From assembly GCA_963819885.1 (NCBI GenBank), contig CAWFXV010000030.1:310001-374000 (forward strand): 64,000 bases of DNA. Reading direction: 5' to 3'. Positions 35,402 through 42,737 of this stretch are shown in pieces. The stretch's first letter is position 1. Each line of letters starts with the position of its first letter. The notes beneath the pieces are model-generated. The model ran no database searches. It was not told the DNA's origin and was given only the letters and a program-made list of their open reading frames with translations. The position numbers and the translations under genes are program-made. Origin of the DNA: JACVRX01 sp963819885 (GTDB lineage Bacteria; Actinomycetota; Actinomycetes; Jiangellales; Jiangellaceae).

Positions 35402-38400
35402 TCAGCGGAAATCTCGGCTGCGGACGCTGCCACTGATCGGCAATGGCGCGAGCCGGAACGCCAGCAGGTTGACGGCACCGTCCTGGCGCTCGAGCCGCCC
35501 CTCGATGACCAGCGCGGCAGACTCCAGGGCAACCCGGCGATGCCGGTCCCAGGTCTGCCGTGGGCAGATGACGTTGACCATGCCGGTCTCGTCTTCGAGG
35601 TTCATGAAGACCACTCCGCCAGCGGTGGGCGGCCGCTGACGGTGGGTGACCAGGCCACCGACCAGCACCCGGGTGCCATCTTCGGTCGTTGCGAGGGCGG
35701 CTGCCGGCAGGGCGCCCCAGGCGTCGAGCGTCGATCGCACGTGCTGGACGGGGTGGCTGTCCGGCGAGGAGCCGGTCGCCCACAGGTCGGCGAAGGTCGT
35801 CTCGGTCGGCGTCATCGGGGGCAGGTCAGGTGCGCTCGCACCTGGCGTGGTCCCGGGAAGCTGGTCGGGTCGAGTGTCGGCCACCGCACCCACCGCCCAC
35901 AATGCCTCTCGCCGGTCCAGGCCCAGGCAGCCGAACGCGCCAGCGGTGGCCAGTGCCTCGAGGGCGGGCAACGAGACGTGGACACGCCGAACAAGATCGT
36001 CGAGATCGACGTATGGACGGCCATCGGCGACTGCCTGGGCGACGGCGTCGCCCAGATTGCGGACGCTCTGCAACCCGAGCCGGATCGCCGGCTGCGGCTC
36101 GCTCGGCGCATGCGCCAGCCCCGCGGGCACAGAGACCGCCTCCTCCAGGGTGGCCATGACAGCGCTCGCGTTGAGGTCGACCCCGCGCACCTCGACGCCG
36201 TGCCGGCGGGCGTCGGCGATCAGGGTTTGCGGCGCATAGAAGCCCATGGGCTGGTTGTTCAACAGTGCGGTGGTGAACGCCGCCGGGTAGTAGAGCTTGA
36301 GGTAGGAGCTGGCGTAGACGAGGTAGGCAAAGCTGATCGCGTGTGACTCGGGGAAGCCGTAACTGGCAAACCCGAACAGCTTGAGGTAGAGGTCCTCGGC
36401 CACCTCGGCAGGGATGTCGCGCTCGGCCATGCCCTCGAGCAGGCGTCCGCGCAGCGCCTCGATCCGCTCCGTCGAGCGCTTGGAACTCATCGCCTGCCGT
36501 AGCTGGTCGGCCTCGGTGGGGTCGAAGCCCGCGCAGTCGATCGCGAGCTGCATCATCTGCTCCTGGAACAGCGGCACGCCCAAGGTGCGGGACAGCGCGT
36601 TCTCCATGCTCGGGTGCGGGTAGCTGATCGCCTCTTTCCCGTTGGCCCGCCGGATGTACGGGTGGACCGAGCCACCCTGGATCGGTCCGGGCCGGATCAG
36701 CGCCACCTCGACCACGAGGTCGTAGAACGTCTCCGGACGCATCCGCGGCAGCGTTGCCATCTGTGCCCGGGACTCGACCTGGAAGACGCCGATCGAGTCG
36801 GCGTCGCACAGCATCGCGTACGTCGCCGGGTCATCCGGTGGAATCGTGCCCAGATCCAGCGGCCGGCCGTGGTGAGCGTCGATGAGATCGAACGCATCGT
36901 GCAGGGCGGAGAGCATGCCCAGACCGAGCAGGTCGAACTTGACCAGCCCGGCAGCGGCGCAGTCGTCCTTGTCCCACTGCAGGACGCTGCGGTTGGGCAT
37001 GGTCGCCCACTCCACCGGGCAGACCTCGCCGATCGGACGGTCGCAGAGCACCATGCCGCCGGAGTGGATCGACAGATGCCTGGGCAGCCGCTGCATCTTC
37101 GCGACCAGCGCGGCCAGCAGCGGAGGAAGCTCGGCGTCGTCGGCAGCCTCTGCCGGCAAAGGCTTGGCCGGCTCCTTCTCGCCCCGCGGGCCTACCTGCG
37201 GACCGAGGCGGAGGTCGAGCCGGCGGCTCCACGCGTCGGCCTGACCAGGGCTGTAGCCGAGCGCCCGGGCGACATCGCGGACGGCCATCTTCGGGCGGTA
37301 GGTGTTGACGTTGGCAACCTGAGCGGCGCGGTCGCGTCCGTACTGCTGGTACACGTGCTGGATGACCTCCTCGCGGCGGCCGTTCTCGATGTCGACGTCG
37401 ATGTCCGGTGGCCCGTCGCGGCCAGTGGAGAGGAACCGCTCGAACAGCAGCTGGTGGCAGATCGGGTCGACGCTGGTGATGCCCAGCGCGTAGCAGACCG
37501 CCGAGTTGGCCGCCGATCCCCGGCCTTGGCAGAGGATGCGTTCTTCGCGGCAGAACTCGGTGATCTCGTGGACGATCAGGAAGTAGCCGGGAAAACCCAG
37601 CTGCTCGATGACCGCGAGCTCGTGGTCGAGCTGCTGATAGGCCTGCTTCGTCGCCGGCGTGCCCCGCGGGCCGTACCGCGCCCAGGCCCCCTTGGCGACC
37701 AGATACCGCAGCCAGCTCGCGTCGGTATGGCCCGCCCCGACGGTGCGATCAGGCAGGTTCGGGGCAACCACGCGGAAGTCGAAGACGCATGCATGGGCAA
37801 GCGCGACCGTTGCTTCGCGCACGCCGGGGAACCGGGCCAGCCGGGTGGCCATCTCGTGTCCGGAGCGAAGGTGTGCGGTGCCGTTGGCCGGCAACCAGCC
37901 GGTCATGTCGTCGAGGCTGCTGCGCGCCCGAACCGCCGCGAGCACCTGGGCAAGAGTGGCATCGGCTGGGGCGGCGTAGTGCACGTTGTTCGACGCGACC
38001 ACGCCCACTCCCGTCCGGCCGGCCAGGTCGAACAGTGCGTCGTTTCGGGCGTCGTCGAGCGGCTGGTCGTGGTCGACGAGCTCGACCATGACGTTGTCGC
38101 GGCCGAACATCTCGATCAGGGTGTGGAGTTCGTTCTCGGCGCGTTCAGGGCCGTGTCGTGCGAGCGCCGCCGGCACCGAACCCTTGCGGCAGCCGGTGAG
38201 CACGACCCAGTGGCCGTCGTGGGCAGCTGCCAGCTCGCCTTCGTCGTAGACCGGGCGGCCTTTCTCCCCGCCGCGCATCTGGGCGGTGCTGATGGCGCTG
38301 GACAATCGGCCGTAGCCCTCGGCGTCACGGGCGAGCACCAGCAGGTGACGGCCCTCGGGGTCGGGTCGGCCGGTCTGCCGCTCGGTCAGGTCGAGACTCA

Positions 38401-38806
38401 GCTCCGCACCGAACACCGTGCCCACTCCGGTGCTCCGCGCGGCCTCAGCCAGCCGGACCACTCCGTACATGCCGTCGTGATCGGTGATCGCCAGCGCCTC
38501 GACGCCGAGCCGGGCCGCCTCGGCGACCAGGGCGTCGGGATCGCTGGCGCCGTCGAGGAAGCTGTAGGACGAGTGACAGTGCAGCTCAGCCCAGGCGGGT
38601 CCTGGTTCTGCGGGCGGTTGGGGCGAGGGCTCGGCCGACTCTGCTGCAGAGGGCCGCGTCGGTGGCAGCTGCCCAGCCTCGCGCTGCCCAGCCTCGCGCT
38701 GCCCAGCCTCGTCCGAAGGCTCACGCTTCGCTGCCGTTCCCGGCTCCGCCCAGGACAGGCGGCGCTCGAACTCCTTCCAAGGGATCGGCGGATTGTGCCA
38801 GCCCAT
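35402..38806 (-). CDS. dnaE2: Error-prone DNA polymerase DnaE2
   Basis: The translesion C-family polymerase of the actinobacterial mutasome, acting with ImuA' and ImuB. An N-terminal PHP domain (AELHCHSSYSFLDGAS) is followed by the polymerase core with catalytic aspartates in GPPDIDVDIENGRREEV and the OB fold near the C-terminus (TEDGTRVLVGGLVTHRQRPP; VNVICPRQTWDRHR). Like other DnaE2 proteins it lacks the long C-terminal tail of DnaE1. Length 1134. The ATG at 38806 follows the HNH gene stop by 21 bases, so the LexA box in front of that gene probably induces both. A 15-bp tandem repeat lies in the N-terminal linker. Confidence 0.95.
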   Translation of the reverse strand: MGWHNPPIPWKEFERRLSWAEPGTAAKREPSDEAGQREAGQREAGQLPPTRPSAAESAEPSPQPPAEPGPAWAELHCHSSYSFLDGASDPDALVAEAARLGVEALAITDHDGMYGVVRLAEAARSTGVGTVFGAELSLDLTERQTGRPDPEGRHLLVLARDAEGYGRLSSAISTAQMRGGEKGRPVYDEGELAAAHDGHWVVLTGCRKGSVPAALARHGPERAENELHTLIEMFGRDNVMVELVDHDQPLDDARNDALFDLAGRTGVGVVASNNVHYAAPADATLAQVLAAVRARSSLDDMTGWLPANGTAHLRSGHEMATRLARFPGVREATVALAHACVFDFRVVAPNLPDRTVGAGHTDASWLRYLVAKGAWARYGPRGTPATKQAYQQLDHELAVIEQLGFPGYFLIVHEITEFCREERILCQGRGSAANSAVCYALGITSVDPICHQLLFERFLSTGRDGPPDIDVDIENGRREEVIQHVYQQYGRDRAAQVANVNTYRPKMAVRDVARALGYSPGQADAWSRRLDLRLGPQVGPRGEKEPAKPLPAEAADDAELPPLLAALVAKMQRLPRHLSIHSGGMVLCDRPIGEVCPVEWATMPNRSVLQWDKDDCAAAGLVKFDLLGLGMLSALHDAFDLIDAHHGRPLDLGTIPPDDPATYAMLCDADSIGVFQVESRAQMATLPRMRPETFYDLVVEVALIRPGPIQGGSVHPYIRRANGKEAISYPHPSMENALSRTLGVPLFQEQMMQLAIDCAGFDPTEADQLRQAMSSKRSTERIEALRGRLLEGMAERDIPAEVAEDLYLKLFGFASYGFPESHAISFAYLVYASSYLKLYYPAAFTTALLNNQPMGFYAPQTLIADARRHGVEVRGVDLNASAVMATLEEAVSVPAGLAHAPSEPQPAIRLGLQSVRNLGDAVAQAVADGRPYVDLDDLVRRVHVSLPALEALATAGAFGCLGLDRREALWAVGAVADTRPDQLPGTTPGASAPDLPPMTPTETTFADLWATGSSPDSHPVQHVRSTLDAWGALPAAALATTEDGTRVLVGGLVTHRQRPPTAGGVVFMNLEDETGMVNVICPRQTWDRHRRVALESAALVIEGRLERQDGAVNLLAFRLAPLPISGSVRSRDFR
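38668..38712. repeat. Three tandem 15-bp units in dnaE2
   Basis: GCTGCCCAGCCTCGC occurs twice exactly and once with a last-base change. It encodes a repeated AGQRE in the disordered linker before the PHP domain, so copy-number change would keep the frame. Confidence 0.85.
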
Positions 38807-38827
38807 GATCGTCCGACCGGGGCCAGA

Positions 38828-40492
38828 TCAGAACGGCGGAATGTCGGCAGCCGGCAGGGGGGTGGCTGAGCCCGGTGGGTCGGGGGGGTCCTCATCGATC
38901 ATGACTCCGAGAGGTTCAGGGGTGACGGTGTAGGTGTGTCCGGTGGGGCTGATCCATTCGAATCGGCCAGGTTCGGGTTGTCGGACTTTCCACCGGCTGT
39001 GGTGTTTGCCGATGTGGTGGTGTTCGCAGAATGGGCCGAGGTTGCCGACCGCGGTCGGCCCGTACGGGTATGCGATGGTGTGGTCGAGGTCGCAGCCGGC
39101 GGCGGGCCTCTCACAGCCGGGCCAGCGGCAGGTCCGGTCCCGGGCCACGACGTGGTCGACCAGGTCGGGTGGGGGTTCATACCGGGTTCGCCCGTAATCC
39201 AGCAGTGCCCCGGTGGCCGGGTCGGTGAGCAGCCGCTGCCAGGTGCCGTACCCGGCGAGTCGCCGGGCGACTTCGGCCGGGATGGGGCCGTAGCCGGCCA
39301 ACTCCGCCGGCTGGGAGTCGTCCAGGCCGAGCAGCATGGTGATGGGCACGATCACCTGCACGGACACGGGCCGGCGGTGTTGGCCGTCGAGGCGTTGACC
39401 GCAGGGGCAGCCACCCAGGCGGCCGGCGGCCAGGGCCAGCCAGCCCATCTGGGCCAACGCATCGGCCCGCCGCTGCGCCTTCGTCCGCCGGTCGTCGGGA
39501 TCCGCGCGCTTCATGGCATCGGCAGCAGCCTCGATCGCGGATTCGATGGCGGCCGCGTCTGCGGCGGGCAGGTAGGCCTCTAGCCAAGCCATCCCATCCT
39601 TCGCCGGGCTGGTGCGCACGAACCGGTTCTCGGCCGCGTTCTCCGCGCGCTGGGCCATGGTGTCCGGGTCCAGCCGGTGCAGCGCCCGGACGATCGCCCG
39701 CCGCAACTGCGCCGCAGTCATAGTCGCGGCCCGCTCCAGCACCTCGGCCTCAACTCTGCGGGCGAGATCCAGGGTGTGCCCGCGCAGCCCGTCGGCGATC
39801 ACCTCGGCCTTGCGGACGTCGATCCGGCCTGCTGCCAGCGCGGCCCAGGTGGCCGGCAGGTCTTCGGCCCACACCCGGGCTCGAGCGACCAGCCCCTCCC
39901 CTTCCCGTGGGGTCAGGGCAAGCCGGGCAGCGACCTCGGTGCCGGTCACGCGCAGCGGGTTCATCGACTCGATCCGCCGGCCATTGTCCGTTGGTCGCAT
40001 CTCGGCCCGCCGGGACAACTCCATGATCGCCGCCGCCTGCCGCGCGGCCACCCAGGACGCCAACCGGTGCCAGGCAGCGACCGTCTCGACCAGCTCATAA
40101 GCCCCGAGCTCGGCCTGGTCTACGTCGTGCAGCAGGGCCGCCAATTGGAGGCCCGGAGCCATCGCTTCCACATTTGGCAGGTGTTCGGGCACCAACACAG
40201 CCGGATCTACCACGTCGGCGAACCTCGGCGCTGGATCGGACGGGGCTTCCGTCAGGTCCGAATTGGCGCCGTCCGCAGCGGCGAACAACGCCGCAACATC
40301 GACATCCGGGTCCGGACCGAACAGGGCCTCCACGACCGGATCCCACACCAGCTCACCGGCGTCGATACCTGCTACCAGTGCCTCCAGCCGCACCGGATCG
40401 ACCGCACCCGGCGCCAACGGCCACAACTGGCCATAGTCAGCCCCAGCGAGGCCATCGCCCCCGGGCGTCTCGTGCGAGGCTGGATCGAACAT
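38828..40492 (-). CDS. DUF222/13E12-type HNH endonuclease, SOS-linked
   Basis: Actinobacterial 13E12-repeat family. The DUF222 region (about residues 90-380) holds LASWVAARQAAAIMELSRRAEMRPTD and AGRIDVRKAEVIADGLRGHTLDLA. The C-terminal HNH is complete: CRWPGCERPAAGCDLDHTIAYPYGPTAVGNLGPFCEHHHIGKHHS. I take the ATG at 40492, which lies inside a perfect LexA box so that the protein begins MFDPASHE; an in-frame ATG at 40504 is possible. Mycobacterial 13E12 genes also carry LexA boxes at their starts. Because dnaE2 follows after 21 bases, this gene probably carries the SOS promoter for the polymerase. Its own DNA target and role are unknown. Confidence 0.85.
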   Translation of the reverse strand: MFDPASHETPGGDGLAGADYGQLWPLAPGAVDPVRLEALVAGIDAGELVWDPVVEALFGPDPDVDVAALFAAADGANSDLTEAPSDPAPRFADVVDPAVLVPEHLPNVEAMAPGLQLAALLHDVDQAELGAYELVETVAAWHRLASWVAARQAAAIMELSRRAEMRPTDNGRRIESMNPLRVTGTEVAARLALTPREGEGLVARARVWAEDLPATWAALAAGRIDVRKAEVIADGLRGHTLDLARRVEAEVLERAATMTAAQLRRAIVRALHRLDPDTMAQRAENAAENRFVRTSPAKDGMAWLEAYLPAADAAAIESAIEAAADAMKRADPDDRRTKAQRRADALAQMGWLALAAGRLGGCPCGQRLDGQHRRPVSVQVIVPITMLLGLDDSQPAELAGYGPIPAEVARRLAGYGTWQRLLTDPATGALLDYGRTRYEPPPDLVDHVVARDRTCRWPGCERPAAGCDLDHTIAYPYGPTAVGNLGPFCEHHHIGKHHSRWKVRQPEPGRFEWISPTGHTYTVTPEPLGVMIDEDPPDPPGSATPLPAADIPPF

Positions 40493-40500
40493 GTGTTCGA
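40485..40500. promoter_or_regulatory. LexA (SOS) box over the start of the HNH gene
   Basis: TCGAACATGTGTTCGA is a perfect palindrome matching the mycobacterial/actinobacterial LexA consensus TCGAAC-N4-GTTCGA. On the coding strand a TATGCT -10-like hexamer (40500-40505) precedes it and the start ATG (40492) lies within it, so LexA would sit on the transcription start. Confidence 0.9.
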
Positions 40501-40571
40501 GCATAACAAAGGGGTCCGTCAAGCAACACCCGCGCAGACCAAGCTGGGGACAACATCCACAGCGAAACTGA

Positions 40572-40814
40572 TCAGATCTGCGGCGGCGGGGAGTCGGCAT
40601 TGCGTCGGCGACTGCCCAACTCGTAGAGGTTTCCATCCGGTGCTCGCAAGTGCAGCCACTCGCAGCGGCTGTCCCGGCCCATCTCGCCCACGATCTCCAC
40701 ACTGACCTCGACGAGTTCAGCCCGGGCCTGGTGGACGTCGTCGACTTCGAACAGCGGCACTGGTCCAGCCGTATTCTTGGTGAAGAACTCGAAGTACGGG
40801 TCGCCCGGTGCCAT
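40572..40814 (-). pseudogene. VOC/glyoxalase-fold protein, N-terminally truncated
   Basis: Eighty residues starting MAPGDPYFEFFTKN and ending APDGNLYELGSRRR, which correspond to the second half of a VOC domain (GPVPLFEVDDVHQARAEL; final metal-type Glu in NLYELG). The similarity to the family continues upstream of the ATG (RDEGDEIKL in frame), but a TGA, shared in position with the ynfA stop, closes the frame after about a dozen codons. The first beta-alpha-beta module is gone, so it is probably a remnant left by a deletion between ynfA and this gene. It could still form a half-domain that dimerises. Confidence 0.6.
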
Positions 40815-40850
40815 CAGCTTTATCTCGTCGCCTTCATCTCGCCTCCTATG

Positions 40851-41186
40851 TCACACGGCACGTGGGGCGTACATGATCACGGCGACACCGACCAAACAGA
40901 TTAGTGCTCCGAGAAGATCCCATTGGTCCGGCCGGAAGCCGTCGACCATGACACCCCACGCCAGCGAACCGGCGACAAACACACCGCCGTAGGCCGCCAG
41001 AACCCGGCCGAAGTGCGGCTCGGCTTGGAACGTTGCCACGAATCCGTACGCCCCGAGGGCAAGCACACCGGCAGCCACCCACAGCAGGCCACGGTGCTCA
41101 CGCCAGCCCTGCCAGACCAACCAGGCGCCGCCAATCTCGGCAACAGCGGCGAGCACGAACAGCAGCACCGAGCGAGTGACGGTCAT
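40851..41186 (-). CDS. YnfA-family (UPF0060) small multidrug-resistance-like membrane protein
   Basis: Four hydrophobic helices: SVLLFVLAAVAEIGGAWLVW, LLWVAAGVLALGAYGFVATF, HFGRVLAAYGGVFVAGSLAW, LLGALICLVGVAVIMYAP. The order and the motif AEIGGAWLVWQ are those of YnfA/UPF0060, a distant branch of the SMR transporter fold. The ATG at 41186 gives 111 residues; a GTG three codons earlier is possible. Substrate unknown. Confidence 0.9.
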   Translation of the reverse strand: MTVTRSVLLFVLAAVAEIGGAWLVWQGWREHRGLLWVAAGVLALGAYGFVATFQAEPHFGRVLAAYGGVFVAGSLAWGVMVDGFRPDQWDLLGALICLVGVAVIMYAPRAV

Positions 41187-41201
41187 GGCGGGCACCGTAG
41201 G

Positions 41202-41237
41202 TCATACGTAGCTCGCCTCGCCCTGCCACCGTCCGCG
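41202..41237 (-). repeat. 36-bp copy of the imuB 3' end
   Basis: These 36 bases match the last 36 coding bases of imuB (44678-44713) at 33 positions and encode RGRWQGEASYV plus a stop in the same frame. Upstream it reads only MKGGGIC back to an ATG, so it is a remnant of a lost imuB-like or related gene, or a small duplication. Confidence 0.7.
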
Positions 41238-41437
41238 GCAGATGCCGCCGCCTTTCATCGCTGCAGACCTGAAGCCGTGGGTCGTGCCGCGCTCGGGTTC
41301 TGTGCTCTGACGGGCTCCGCCCGTGCCGTTGCCATCGACGAGGGCGACACGGACGAGCTGTCGGCCCTGGCCGGTGGGCGATCACCGGCTGATTCGTCCT
41401 GACGCCGTGACCACAGCCCCGCATCTCAGTAGTGACA

Positions 41438-41466
41438 GTGACAGCCAAACCGCACTATTCTAGTAT
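41438..41466 (+). promoter_or_regulatory. padR promoter (-35 GTGACA, 17 bp, -10 TAGTAT), leaderless
   Basis: GTGACA at 41438-41443, a 17-base spacer, and TAGTAT at 41461-41466. Six bases later comes the ATG at 41473. There is no ribosome site, so the transcript is probably leaderless. The -10 lies inside the operator at 41456-41473. Confidence 0.7.
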
Positions 41467-41473
41467 TAGAATA
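41456..41473. promoter_or_regulatory. Inverted-repeat operator over the padR start
   Basis: TATTCTA-GTAT-TAGAATA has perfect 7-base arms and covers the -10 and the first base of the padR ATG. AT-rich sites like this are typical PadR operators, so padR probably represses itself and the following gene. Confidence 0.75.
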
Positions 41474-42030
41474 TGAAGCAGAAGGCGCTGACGGATGCCG
41501 AGCTGCTGGTGCTCGGCCTGGTCGCCGAGATGCCCCGGCACGGCTACGAGCTCGAGCAGGTGATCGAACAGCGCGGCATGCGCGAATGGACCCAGATCGG
41601 CTTCTCCTCGATCTACTTCGTGCTGCGGAAGCTCGAGAACCTGGACCTCGTCGCGGCGGATATGCCGGCCGGGGTGAAGGCGAAGAAGATCTTCCACGTG
41701 ACCGACGCGGGGCGCGCGACCTTGGTGGAGCAGTCGCTCGCGGCGCTGCGCACCGTGCGTCCGAGCTACGCGTCGGTGCTGTTGGGAATGGCCCATTGGC
41801 CGGTGCTCGAGCGAGACGCGGCGCTCGCCGCTCTCGAGGAGCGCCGCGCAGCGGTCGAGGCCGAGCTCGAGCGGCTCGGCGAGATCCAGGTCACCCAGCA
41901 GCCGCTGCCCGATTTCGTCGAGGCGCTGTTCGACTATGCGCTCGGCCAGTTGCGCGCCGAGGCGGAGTGGGTCGCGCAAACCCTCGACTACATGACGACC
42001 AAACCCTGGCTGGAGGGAGGGGCGCGATGA
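41473..42030 (+). CDS. PadR-family transcriptional regulator
   Basis: The PadR wHTH is at residues 1-80 (LTDAELLVLGLVAEMPRHGYELEQVIEQRGM, IGFSSIYFVLRKLENLDLV, KKIFHVTDAGRATL), followed by the helical Vir_act_alpha_C-type dimerisation domain (residues about 95-180). Length 185. It is leaderless and sits under its own operator. The stop overlaps the ATG of a GyrI-like gene (ATGA). Such PadR/GyrI pairs often sense a small cationic or aromatic drug, but the ligand is unknown. Confidence 0.9.
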   Translation: MKQKALTDAELLVLGLVAEMPRHGYELEQVIEQRGMREWTQIGFSSIYFVLRKLENLDLVAADMPAGVKAKKIFHVTDAGRATLVEQSLAALRTVRPSYASVLLGMAHWPVLERDAALAALEERRAAVEAELERLGEIQVTQQPLPDFVEALFDYALGQLRAEAEWVAQTLDYMTTKPWLEGGAR

Positions 42031-42640
42031 GCGCGCTCGATGACAGACGCCGACTGGAGGAGCTCTATCTGCCGTCGGCGGACGAGTTCGTCCTCGTAGA
42101 CGTGCCGGACCTGCAGTTCGTGATGATCGACGGGGAGGGAGACCCTGCCGGCGAGGCGTTCGCCCAGGCCTCCCGATGGCTCTTCGCCGTGATCTATCCG
42201 ATCAAGCGGATCGCCAAGGACCGGATGGGGAAGAGCTTCGTCGAGCCGCCGCTGGAAGCCTGTGGTGGGCCGACGACATGAACGACTTCATCGCGGGGAA
42301 CCGAGACAAGCTCAAATGGCGGCTGATGATCGTCACGGCGGACTGGGTCGATGCGCAGATGTTCGACCAGGCCGTGGCCAAGGCGTCGGAACGGCTCGGG
42401 GAGCCGCCGAGCAGTCTGCGGCTCGAGCGGTTCGCCGAAGGAACGAGCGTGCAGATCATGCACGTCGGCCCCAACAGCGAGGAAGTCGCGACGCTCGCAC
42501 GCCTGCACAACGAGTTCCTGCCGGAGCACGACCTCGGCCCCAGCGGGCATCACCACGAGATCTACCTGACCGACCCCAACCGCGTGGCGCCCGAAAAACT
42601 CAAGACGGTGCTGCGCCAGCCGGTCGGGCACGTCGGGTAG
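42027..42640 (+). pseudogene. GyrI-like small-molecule-binding protein, frameshifted
   Basis: The first frame, from the ATG at 42027, reads FVLVDVPDLQFVMIDGEGDPAG and then SFVEPPLEACGGPTT and stops at 42281. The next frame carries on the same protein: LWWADDMNDFIAGNRDKLKWRLMI, ending RVAPEKLKTVLRQPVGHVG. The family motif PPLEGLWW is restored by one extra G near 42258, so a single-base deletion broke the gene. The intact protein would be about 204 residues of the GyrI-like/BmrR effector-binding type (with paired Trp), translationally coupled to PadR. It could be a real mutation or a read error. Confidence 0.82.
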
Positions 42641-42737
42641 GGGCTTCGGTCAGAGCGACAGCCTCAACGTCACTGGCACATGGTCGGAGGGACGTACCAT
42701 GACCTCACCAGTCACATGCGTCACTCCGGTGGACCAC

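Noticed and set aside
36614..38869. Plus-strand open frame of 751 codons
   Set aside because: It is the antisense of dnaE2, has no family-like motifs and arises from GC-rich codon third positions.
41238..41437. Open frames between ynfA and padR (both strands)
   Set aside because: No family-like sequence or ribosome site beyond the 36-base imuB-like copy; probably non-coding.
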